A stretch of 12,652 bases of DNA from Gammaproteobacteria bacterium (GTDB lineage Bacteria > Pseudomonadota > Gammaproteobacteria > Steroidobacterales > Steroidobacteraceae): assembly GCA_030040235.1 (NCBI GenBank), contig JASHUC010000136.1, positions 1 through 12,652 of the forward strand, in the 5' to 3' direction. Each line of letters opens with the position of its first letter. The stretch's first letter is position 1. Of the stretch, positions 6,605-12,652 are shown piece after piece. Both the position numbers and the translations under genes were made by a program. The notes below the pieces were generated by a model. The model did not search any database and was not told the origin of the DNA. It saw nothing but the letters and a program-made list of their open reading frames with translations.

Positions 6605-7636
6605 CTATTTCATCTCATTACGGCCACCCCCGGCGACCACCTCGAGAACGATCTTGCCGATATGCTCGTCCGATTCCATGAGCTCGTGCGCGCGCCCGGC
6701 TTCCCCGAGCGCAAAGCGCGCGTAGACCGGCGGGGGCCGCAGGCGCCCCGATTCGAACCACGGCCAGACCCGCCTCAGCAGTGCCTGGGCGAGCCTGCCT
6801 TTCGCCTCGACCGTCTGCGGCCGCAGCGTCGCCCCCATGAGCTTGAGACGCTTCGTGAGCAGTGGGCGCAGATCGATCTCGCTGCGGCCGCCCCCGAGCA
6901 GCGCGATGAGCGCGATGCGGCCCTCGAGCGCCGCAGCCGTCACGTTGCGCCCGACGTAGGAGCCTCCGACCATGTCGAGAATCACATCCGCGCCGCGGCC
7001 GTTGGTCGCGTCCTGGACGGCGGCCACGAAATCCTCCTCGCGATAGTTGATCGCCCGATCCGCGCCGAGCGCCACGCAGGCTGCGCATTTGCGAGCGCTC
7101 CCGGCCGTCACGAACACCCGTGCGCCGTGCGCCTTGGCGAGCAGGATCGCCGCGGTTCCGATGCCGCTCGCTCCGCCGTGCACGAGCAGGCTCTCGCCGG
7201 GGGCGAGCGCGGCGCGCTCGAAGACATTCAGAAAGACCGTGAAGAACGTCTCGGGAAGCGCGGCCGCCTCGTCCAGCGCCACGTTCTTCGGCACCGGAAG
7301 ACACTGCAAGGCCGGCGCAGCGGCGTACTCCGCGTACCCGCCGCCGGCGAGCAATGCGCAGACGCGTTCCCCGACGGCTCGCGAGGACACCTCGGGGCCG
7401 AGGCTCACGATCTCACCCGCCACCTCGAGCCCCGGAATGTCGGTCACCCCCGCGGGCGGCGGGTACGCTCCCTGACGCTGCATCACGTCGGGCCTGTTGA
7501 CACCCGCCGCGGCGACGCGAATGAGCACCTCCCCGGGTCCCGGCGTGGGCCGTGGCCGGCGCGCGAGCCGCAGCACCTGCGCAGGGCCCGGCTGGCCGAT
7601 CTCGACCGCGCTCATCGTCTGCGGCAACTCGGTCAT
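6605..7636 (-). CDS. NAD(P)H quinone oxidoreductase, PIG3-type zinc-independent MDR
   Basis: This 343-residue cytoplasmic reductase belongs to the quinone oxidoreductase branch of the medium-chain dehydrogenases. The N-terminal GroES-like fold carries GVNRPDVMQRQGAYPPP (45-61) and IPGLEVAGEI (67-76), diagnostic of the PIG3 group. The Rossmann fold carries LLVHGGASGIGTAAILLAK (150-168), the NADPH-binding AxxGxxG-type loop, followed by LGADRAINY (190-198). The cysteine/histidine zinc ligands of alcohol dehydrogenases are absent, as expected. It probably reduces quinones or other electrophilic carbonyls with NADPH; the natural substrate is unknown. GGGGAG sits 5 bases before ATG 7636, which overlaps the stop of the upstream dehydrogenase gene by 4 bases (ATGA), so the pair is co-translated. 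Family and start are secure. Confidence 0.93.
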   Translation of the reverse strand: MTELPQTMSAVEIGQPGPAQVLRLARRPRPTPGPGEVLIRVAAAGVNRPDVMQRQGAYPPPAGVTDIPGLEVAGEIVSLGPEVSSRAVGERVCALLAGGGYAEYAAAPALQCLPVPKNVALDEAAALPETFFTVFLNVFERAALAPGESLLVHGGASGIGTAAILLAKAHGARVFVTAGSARKCAACVALGADRAINYREEDFVAAVQDATNGRGADVILDMVGGSYVGRNVTAAALEGRIALIALLGGGRSEIDLRPLLTKRLKLMGATLRPQTVEAKGRLAQALLRRVWPWFESGRLRPPPVYARFALGEAGRAHELMESDEHIGKIVLEVVAGGGRNEMK

Positions 7637-8568
7637 GTCCGCTCCCCGGGCGACTGCCCTTCGTCGGCGGCGCCGGCCGCGCGGGCCAGCTCATCGGCCA
7701 GAGCACGCCAGGAAAAGCCGCGCTCGCGCGCGTACTGCACACCTCGGACTCGCATCGCCGTAACGAGCGCCTCTTGACGCCCGGCGGCTGCGAGCGCCAT
7801 GAGCGGCTCGAGACTCACATCCTCGAGCGTGCGCGCGACCTCACGCATCTCGGCGGCCCGCCGCCGGCCATGCTCCGCCACGCGGCTGATCAGATAATCC
7901 GGCAGCGCATCCTTCCAGCCCATGTGCGGAAAGGTCTCCTCGAGTGAGGCGAGCACCTCGTTTTCGGCACCGAAGCGGCGCGCCGCGAACAGACTCTCGA
8001 TGACCAAGGCCTCGAGCCCCTTGATCACGATGCTGCGGCACATCTTGACCGCCGATGCGACGCCCACGCGGTCGGAGATCACGCTGGCGTTGAGCCCGAG
8101 CGAGCGCAGCGACGCCACGGCATCCGCCGCGCGCGGTCCACCGATCAGCATCGGGACGGCGAGCCGCCGGGAAGGCACCGGAGCCATGACGGCCGCATCG
8201 AGATAGCCGGCTCCCGAGCGCTCGACGGTGCGGGCGTTCGCCTGCTTGGTCGCCGGTGAGACCGAATTGATGTCGAGAAACAGCTGGCCCGGTTGCAGCG
8301 CGGCGCCGGCGCTCGCGGCGGCCTGCGCCGCCTGCTGCGCGGTGACCGCCGAGATCACGAGCTCGGCGCCTGCGATCGCCTCGCGTGCACTCGCGCACGC
8401 ACGGACTCCGGCCGCCTGCGCCTTCGCGCGCAGGGCATCGCGGGTGGCCGGCACATCGAGCAGCAGGTCGTAGGTTGCGACCGCGCGGCCCGAGCGGGCG
8501 AGATCGGCGCCAAGAATGCCACCCGCCTCGCCAAATCCCAGGATCGCAATGCATCGATAGGGGGACAT
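7633..8568 (-). CDS. NAD(P)-dependent oxidoreductase with DUF1932 C-terminal domain (6PGDH/HIBADH-like)
   Basis: This 311-residue protein is related to beta-hydroxyacid dehydrogenases. The N-terminal Rossmann fold starts with IAILGFGEAGG (7-17, GxGxxG) and contains ELVISAVTAQQA and LFLDINSVSPATKQ. The motif DAAVMAPVP (124-132) corresponds to the substrate-binding loop. The C-terminal DUF1932 domain begins at about 168 with VGVASAVKMCRSIVIKG; Lys175 lines up with the family's catalytic lysine. ETFPHMGWKDALPDYLISR follows. It likely oxidises or reduces a 3-hydroxy acid, substrate unknown. I chose ATG 8568 because it places the Rossmann motif at the usual distance. The longer frame from 8622 would overlap the divergent hydrolase gene by 35 bases. 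No Shine-Dalgarno is seen, and a -10-like TATTCT ends 8 bases upstream, so a leaderless mRNA is plausible. It overlaps the quinone oxidoreductase gene by 4 bases. Confidence 0.9.
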   Translation of the reverse strand: MSPYRCIAILGFGEAGGILGADLARSGRAVATYDLLLDVPATRDALRAKAQAAGVRACASAREAIAGAELVISAVTAQQAAQAAASAGAALQPGQLFLDINSVSPATKQANARTVERSGAGYLDAAVMAPVPSRRLAVPMLIGGPRAADAVASLRSLGLNASVISDRVGVASAVKMCRSIVIKGLEALVIESLFAARRFGAENEVLASLEETFPHMGWKDALPDYLISRVAEHGRRRAAEMREVARTLEDVSLEPLMALAAAGRQEALVTAMRVRGVQYARERGFSWRALADELARAAGAADEGQSPGERT

Positions 8569-8575
8569 GATTTCA

Positions 8576-8582
8576 TAGAATA
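8576..8582. promoter_or_regulatory. Candidate shared bidirectional -10 element
   Basis: TAGAAT (8576-8581, plus strand, 5 of 6 consensus bases) ends 6 bases before the hydrolase GTG. The complementary TATTCT (8582-8577, minus strand, 4 of 6) ends 8 bases before the dehydrogenase ATG. A plus-strand -35-like TCGATA (4 of 6) lies 16 bases upstream. Both start codons would fall at or next to the transcription start, which fits the lack of ribosome binding sites. Confidence 0.45.
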
Positions 8583-8587
8583 CGCTC

Positions 8588-9634
8588 GTGCAGCTCCCAT
8601 CGAATGCCTCGAATGCGCTCACGTACCTCGACCTGCGGCCGCCGGAAGCGGGCGCCCTCGTCGAGGTTGCCGGGGGCGTGCACTGGGTGCGCCTACCCCT
8701 GCCGATGGAGCTCGATCACATCAATGTGTGGCTCATCGAGCACCAGGGGGGATTCATCCTCATCGACACCGGCCTCGCGACCGAGGCGGCGCGGGAGGTG
8801 TGGTCGCTGCTCGAGCAGCGCGTGCTCGCTTCCCGACCCCTGCGCCTCATCGTCATCACGCATCTGCATCCGGACCACGCCGGACTTGCCGCATGGCTGC
8901 AGGGCCGGCACGGCGTGCCGGTCTGGACCTCGTGCGAGACCGAACGGCAGATGCGCAAGCTCCTCGAGCCCGCAACGCCGGAGCACCTCGCCGAGCGGCG
9001 CGCGTTCTTTCGGTCCCACGGCCTCGCCGAGCCCGACAGCCTCGGTCCGAGCCTGACCGGCGAGCGCTATCGCATCCATGTGAGCGGTGTACCGGAAATC
9101 GCGCATCACCCCGAGGACTCCGATGAGGTGACCTGGGACTTAAGGGTCTGGCGCTGGCTCGCAACGGGCGGCCACGCGGCCGGGCACCTGTGCCTGCACG
9201 AGCCCGCGCGGCGGATCCTCATCACGGGCGACCAGATCCTGCCGACGATCTCGCCCAACGTGAGCGCCAACGCCTCGAGCATCGATCACAACCCGCTCGA
9301 GTCCTTCCTGCGCTCCCTCGAGCGCCTCGCCGCGCTCGATCCGCAGACGCTGGTGCTGCCCTCACACGGGCGGCCGTTCGTCGGACTCACCGCAAGGGCG
9401 CTCGAGCTCCGCGATCATCATCGCAAGCATCTCGATCGACTGCTCGAGGCGTGCCGCGAGCCGTGCACGGCGACCGAGAGCTTGCGTGTGCTCTACCGGC
9501 GCAAGCTCACCGGCTTTCATCACTATCTCGCGCTCGGCGAGGCGATCGCGCATCTGGAATACCTCGCCAGAGGCGGCCTGCTCGCGCGGCTCACCGATGC
9601 CGAGGGCATCATTCGCTACGTGCGGCAAGCGTAG
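8588..9634 (+). CDS. MBL-fold metallo-hydrolase (glyoxalase II / LACTB2-like architecture)
   Basis: This 348-residue soluble protein is a metallo-beta-lactamase-fold hydrolase. The metal-binding motif is THLHPDH (91-97). Further ligands are His200 in GGHAAGH (194-200), Asp215 in ITGDQIL and His260 in LPSHGRPF. All positions for a two-metal site appear to be present. An N-terminal strand pair with ELDHINVWLIE and GGFILIDTG precedes them. The C-terminus from about 275 is a helical, winged-helix-like domain (RDHHRKHLDRLLEAC, RRKLTGFHHYLALGEA), as in LACTB2-type proteins. The substrate is unknown; a thioester, lactone or phosphoester is possible. GTG 8588 is the only start that keeps the whole domain, because an in-frame TAG lies 9 codon bases upstream. 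No ribosome binding site is seen. The last 26 bases overlap the 3' end of glcF. Confidence 0.92.
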   Translation: MQLPSNASNALTYLDLRPPEAGALVEVAGGVHWVRLPLPMELDHINVWLIEHQGGFILIDTGLATEAAREVWSLLEQRVLASRPLRLIVITHLHPDHAGLAAWLQGRHGVPVWTSCETERQMRKLLEPATPEHLAERRAFFRSHGLAEPDSLGPSLTGERYRIHVSGVPEIAHHPEDSDEVTWDLRVWRWLATGGHAAGHLCLHEPARRILITGDQILPTISPNVSANASSIDHNPLESFLRSLERLAALDPQTLVLPSHGRPFVGLTARALELRDHHRKHLDRLLEACREPCTATESLRVLYRRKLTGFHHYLALGEAIAHLEYLARGGLLARLTDAEGIIRYVRQA

Positions 9635-10931
9635 CCGGCATCGGTCCTCCCTGCGCCCAGTCGAGCAGCTCGGCGGTGTGCACCACCGCCAAGTGCGCCG
9701 CCCCTTCGAGCTGCACGATGCAACCGACGTTGCCGGTCGCAACCACCCGGGCCGAGGTGCGCCTGATGTTCTCGAGCTTGCGCTCGCGCAACTGCGCAGC
9801 GATCTGCGGCTGAAGGATGTTGTATGTGCCGGCCGATCCGCAGCACAGGTGACCCTCGGGAATCTCGCGCACGTCGAATCCCGCGCGCTCGAGCAGCCGC
9901 TGCGCCGTTCGACCGAGCCTCTGTCCGTGCTGCATCGAGCAGGCCGAGTGATAGGCGACGACCAGGTGCTCGTGAGCCCCGCGGGGATGCGCTGCCTGTC
10001 CGCCGGTCGCCTCGAGCCATTCGGTGATGTCGCGCGTGAGCGCGCTGGCGCGCGCCGCCGCGGCGCGCGCCGGATCGGTGCGGAAGAGATGACCGTAATC
10101 CTTGAGGTGCGTGCCGCAGCCCGAGGCGGTCACGATCAGGGCATCGAGGCCGCCGCGGCGATGCTCCGCATCGATCTGTTCGAGGATGCGCGCGCCGAAG
10201 CTGCGCCCCTGCTCCACTTTCCCCAGATGGTGTACGAGCGCCCCGCAGCAGCCCTCGATCCGTGCGACCTCGTATCCTGCGCGGCGCAGCAACCGTTCGG
10301 ATGCGGCCTGAGCATCGGGCGTGAGCACGCACTGCGCACACCCCTCGAGCAGTGCCACCCGTCCGCGCCGCACGGTCGCACCGCCGGTCACGCCGCGCTC
10401 GGATGTGCGCACCGGGGCACGCGCCGCGAGCGCGAGCATCGCTCCGAGCGCGGCGGCGAGGCTACCCTCGGCGGCCGGGCGGCCGGGCGGCCAGAGCCTC
10501 GCCAGGGGGCCGAGCCCGCGTGCGAGGGCGAGCGCGGCGCGCAGCCGGTGCGGGTAGGGCAGGATGCGTGCGAGCAGCCCGCGTACGAGTCGCTCGCGCC
10601 AGGGGCGCCGATACGTGCGCTCGATGTGCGCGCGGGCATGATCGACCAGGTGCTGGTAGTGCACGCCCGACGGACAGGTGGTCATGCACGCAAGGCAGGA
10701 GAGGCAGCGATCGATGTGCGTCACGACCGGTTGCGTCGCCGGCCGTGAGTTCTCGAGCATTTCTTTGATGAGAACGATGCGGCCACGGGGACTGTCGAGC
10801 TCATCGCCCGCCAGCAGGTACGTGGGGCAGGTCGCGGTGCAGAACCCGCAGTGCACGCAGGCACGCAGGATCTTCTCACTCGCCGCGACATCCGGATCGG
10901 CGAGCTGCGCCGGTGTGAACGCCGTTTGCAT
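9609..10931 (-). CDS. glcF: Glycolate oxidase iron-sulfur subunit GlcF
   Basis: This 440-residue protein passes electrons from the GlcD/GlcE flavins on to the membrane quinone pool during oxidation of glycolate to glyoxylate. Two [4Fe-4S] ferredoxin motifs are intact: CVHCGFCTATCP (Cys25, 28, 31, 35) and CLSCLACMTTCP (Cys76, 79, 82, 86). Two CCG domains follow, with EGCCGALVHHL and EGHLCCGSAGTY, and LEGCAQCVLTPDAQA as in E. coli GlcF. It is about 30 residues longer than the E. coli protein (407). The excess is an Ala/Arg/Pro-rich stretch at about 130-185. ATG 10931 shares a base with the glcE stop (TGATG), so translation is coupled. The frame stays open upstream to 11432, but that part is antisense-like noise inside glcE. 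It is the last gene of the operon and converges with the hydrolase gene. Confidence 0.97.
   Translation of the reverse strand: MQTAFTPAQLADPDVAASEKILRACVHCGFCTATCPTYLLAGDELDSPRGRIVLIKEMLENSRPATQPVVTHIDRCLSCLACMTTCPSGVHYQHLVDHARAHIERTYRRPWRERLVRGLLARILPYPHRLRAALALARGLGPLARLWPPGRPAAEGSLAAALGAMLALAARAPVRTSERGVTGGATVRRGRVALLEGCAQCVLTPDAQAASERLLRRAGYEVARIEGCCGALVHHLGKVEQGRSFGARILEQIDAEHRRGGLDALIVTASGCGTHLKDYGHLFRTDPARAAAARASALTRDITEWLEATGGQAAHPRGAHEHLVVAYHSACSMQHGQRLGRTAQRLLERAGFDVREIPEGHLCCGSAGTYNILQPQIAAQLRERKLENIRRTSARVVATGNVGCIVQLEGAAHLAVVHTAELLDWAQGGPMPATLAARSE
10473..10492. repeat. 8-bp tandem repeat (2.5 copies) inside glcF
   Basis: GGCCGGGC occurs twice in tandem and is followed by GGCC. 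It lies in the Pro/Arg/Ala-rich insert of GlcF. The unit is not a multiple of three, so slippage by one copy would shift the frame. Confidence 0.8.
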
Positions 10932-12040
10932 CAGCTCATGCGCCCCGGATTGAGTCGCGCGTGCGGATCGAAGGCCGCCTTGAGCCTGCCCACGAGCGCT
11001 GCGAGCGGCGCAGCGAGCGGCTGAAACACCGGCACCGCGGCGCGCACGGCCGGCGGAGCCTTCACGAGCAGCGCATGACCGCTCTGCAGCGCCCCGCGCA
11101 CCTGCGCCTCGTCGGCGCGGTCGCAACCGAGCCAGATGAGTCCGCCGCCCCAATCGAGCAGGTAATCGTCCGGCGCGAGCCGCTCGATGATTCCCGCGGC
11201 ATCGCTCGGCGGCACGGACAGTCGCCACACGATCGGGGAGGCGGCAAGCATCTGCGCCGTGCCCACCGCTGCCCAGAACCGCCGCGAGTCGCCGTCCTCG
11301 AGTGAGGCGTCCTGCCGGGGACCGAGCCGCTCGAGAAGCGCCGCCGCGCGGGCCGCCACGGATGCCGTGAAGCCCTCGAGGCGCAAGGCAACCCCACGGC
11401 GCGGCACGAACGCGGCGGCCGACACCTCGCACGATGAGCCGAGCGCCTCGGCCATGGCGCGCACGGCGCTCGCGGGGTCGATCGCCGCCAGGATGAGCGT
11501 GCGCTCGTGCTCGGGCGCGGGACTGACGCGCACGGTCACCTCGGTGAGCACCGCAAGCGTTCCCCAGGAACCGGCGAGCAGCTTCGGAAGATCGTATCCG
11601 GTCACGTTCTTGACGACCCGGCCGCCCCCCTTGAAGCGTTCGCCTCGACCCGAGACGGCGTGAAAACCGAGGAAATGATCACGCGCCGCGCCCGCCGAGA
11701 TGCGGCGCGAGCCGGAGGCATTGGCCGCGAGCACTCCGCCGAGTGTCGCGCGGCCCGCCGAGCCCAGGAGCGGCGCCCAGTCGGGCGGCTCGAACCCGAG
11801 GCGCTGGCGGTGCTCGCCGAGCACGCGCTCGACGGCCTCGAGCGGGGTTGCCGCGCGCGCGGTCAGCACGAGCTCCTCGGGCTCGTAGTCGACGATCCCG
11901 GCAAGGCGCGACAGATCGAGGATCTCGCCGGCCACCGGTTTGCCGATGCTGCGCAACGAGCCGCCGGCCACCGGCTCGAGTGCTCCGGTGGCCCCGGCGA
12001 GGATCTCCACCAGATCGGCCTCATCACGCGGGCACAGCAT
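10931..12040 (-). CDS. glcE: Glycolate oxidase FAD-binding subunit GlcE
   Basis: This 369-residue subunit has a PCMH-type FAD-binding domain. Visible motifs are GGSLRSIGKPVAGEILDLSR (26-45), GIVDYEPEELVLTARAATPL (48-67), LGGVLAANASGSRR (100-113) and KNVTGYDLPKLLAGSWGTLA (144-163); the last is close to the matching segment of E. coli GlcE (about 350 residues). The C-terminal domain has the family ending FDPHARLNPGRMS. ATG 12040 aligns well with the E. coli N-terminus. An alternative TTG at 12061 would overlap the glcD stop (TTGA) and add seven residues. Neither has a strong ribosome binding site, so I am unsure between them. The stop overlaps the glcF start by one base. GlcE works only with GlcD and GlcF, which flank it here in the usual order. 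Confidence 0.95.
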   Translation of the reverse strand: MLCPRDEADLVEILAGATGALEPVAGGSLRSIGKPVAGEILDLSRLAGIVDYEPEELVLTARAATPLEAVERVLGEHRQRLGFEPPDWAPLLGSAGRATLGGVLAANASGSRRISAGAARDHFLGFHAVSGRGERFKGGGRVVKNVTGYDLPKLLAGSWGTLAVLTEVTVRVSPAPEHERTLILAAIDPASAVRAMAEALGSSCEVSAAAFVPRRGVALRLEGFTASVAARAAALLERLGPRQDASLEDGDSRRFWAAVGTAQMLAASPIVWRLSVPPSDAAGIIERLAPDDYLLDWGGGLIWLGCDRADEAQVRGALQSGHALLVKAPPAVRAAVPVFQPLAAPLAALVGRLKAAFDPHARLNPGRMS

Positions 12041-12057
12041 GCGCTCGAACCCGAAAC

Positions 12058-12652
12058 TCAAAACCGCGGCAGATCGGCACGGCGGGGTGCCGCGGAGTGC
12101 ACGTGCTCGCGGCCCTCCTCTGCGCATCGGCGCAGGATCGGGAACACCTTGCCGGGATTGAGCCGGCCTTCGGCGTCGAATGCCTGTTTGATGCGCTGCT
12201 GAATCTCGAGGTCCGTCGCCGTGAATTGATACGGCATGAGGTCGCGCTTCTCCAGACCCACGCCGTGCTCTCCGGTGAGCACACCACCCACATCGACACA
12301 GAGCTTCAGAATCTCGGCGCCGAAGGCCTCCGCGCGCTCGAGCTCTCCCGGACGGTTCGCATCGTAGAGAATCAGCGGGTGAAGATTGCCGTCGCCGGCG
12401 TGAAACACGTTCGCGACGCGCAGGCCGTAGCGCCCGGCCATCGCGCCGATCGCCTCGAGCACCCGCGGGAGCTCCCGGCGCGGGATGGTGCCGTCCATGC
12501 AGTAGTAATCGGGGCTCAACCTTCCCACGGCGGGAAAGGCCGCCTTGCGCCCCGCCCAGAAGCCGAGCCGCTCGGCCTCGCTCGTGGAGATGCGGCAGCT
12601 CGAGGCTCCATGGGCGTGCGCCAGATGACTCACGCGCTCGGCGAGCAGATCC
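12058..12652 (-). CDS. glcD: Glycolate oxidase FAD-linked subunit GlcD, partial (5' end beyond the right edge)
   Basis: This is the C-terminal ~197 residues of the catalytic subunit, which oxidises glycolate (and often D-lactate) to the 2-oxoacid. The frame is open to the window edge, so the N-terminal FAD-binding domain is outside. Conserved C-terminal motifs are FWAGRKAAFPAVGRLSPDYY, CMDGTIPRRELP, the active-site and metal-type segment NVFHAGDGNLHPL, GGVLTGEHGVGLEKRDLM, and AFDAEGRLNPGKVFP. The extreme tail RRCAEEGREHVH...LPRF also matches E. coli GlcD (ending LERF). A GTG at 12633 is internal and not a start. The stop lies 17 bases before the glcE ATG, or overlaps the alternative glcE TTG. 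The operon promoter and any GlcC-type regulator would be further right. Confidence 0.97.
   Translation of the reverse strand, partial: DLLAERVSHLAHAHGASSCRISTSEAERLGFWAGRKAAFPAVGRLSPDYYCMDGTIPRRELPRVLEAIGAMAGRYGLRVANVFHAGDGNLHPLILYDANRPGELERAEAFGAEILKLCVDVGGVLTGEHGVGLEKRDLMPYQFTATDLEIQQRIKQAFDAEGRLNPGKVFPILRRCAEEGREHVHSAAPRRADLPRF

Noticed and set aside
5374..6681. A 435-codon plus-strand frame opposite the desaturase gene
   Set aside because: It is antisense to a secure gene, rich in Arg, Glu and His, and has no motif; such frames are common at high GC.
6515..7777. A 420-codon plus-strand frame opposite the quinone oxidoreductase gene
   Set aside because: Antisense shadow without recognisable motifs.
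8569..8622. An 18-residue longer N-terminus of the DUF1932 dehydrogenase
   Set aside because: It precedes the Rossmann motif with unrelated sequence and would overlap the divergent hydrolase gene by 35 bases.
9609..11432. A 607-codon open frame extending glcF upstream by about 167 codons
   Set aside because: The extension runs through glcE in another frame and has no family similarity; the real start is ATG 10931, which overlaps the glcE stop and aligns with the E. coli GlcF N-terminus.
1..12652. A hidden mobile, defence or CRISPR-like system
   Set aside because: No transposase, integrase, nuclease, toxin, spaced direct repeats or tRNA-linked attachment site seen; every sizeable gene belongs to a housekeeping or metabolic family, or is a plain lipoprotein.

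Overview
The window looks like ordinary chromosome from a high-GC (roughly two-thirds G+C by eye) Gram-negative proteobacterium, most likely a gammaproteobacterium. The lipobox-type lipoprotein, the YedA-type exporter, the DesA-type membrane desaturase, the DUF748 envelope protein and the E. coli-like glcDEF set all point that way. The species cannot be fixed from the sequence. I see no rRNA, tRNA, CRISPR array, insertion sequence, phage gene or toxin-antitoxin pair, and codon use looks even throughout.

Layout, left to right. At 1-1410 is a leftward pair: a YedA/EamA-type exporter followed, with a 4-base ATGA overlap, by a lipoprotein cut by the window edge. A gene-poor gap (1411-1750) holds one possible 21-codon lipoprotein. 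A DUF1810 gene (minus) and a 1025-residue DUF748 envelope protein (plus) diverge at about 2.2 kb. The DUF748 gene runs convergently into a DesA-type fatty acid desaturase (minus, 5341-6516), whose leader carries a perfect 16-bp palindrome. Upstream of the desaturase on the same strand lie a PIG3-type quinone oxidoreductase and, overlapping it by 4 bases, an NAD(P)-binding dehydrogenase with a DUF1932 C-terminal domain. That pair diverges from a metallo-beta-lactamase-fold hydrolase (plus, 8588-9634), with only 19 bases between the start codons. The right third is the 3' part of a glycolate oxidase operon, glcD (partial), glcE and glcF, read right to left with TGATG- or ATGA-style junctions. 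glcF runs 26 bases into the 3' end of the hydrolase gene.

How the genes work together. GlcD, GlcE and GlcF form the membrane-associated flavin/iron-sulfur complex that oxidises glycolate to glyoxylate. The desaturase and the DUF748 (AsmA-like) protein both concern membrane lipids and sit tail to tail, but this may be coincidence. The oxidoreductase pair plus the hydrolase could be a small catabolic or detoxification module with unknown substrates.

No convincing new defence or mobile system is present. The points most worth checking are the nearly back-to-back divergent start codons that share one symmetric -10 region (8568/8588), the palindrome in the desaturase leader, and a strong, uneven excess of the hexamer CTCGAG (about 42 copies by hand count, where base composition predicts about 4).
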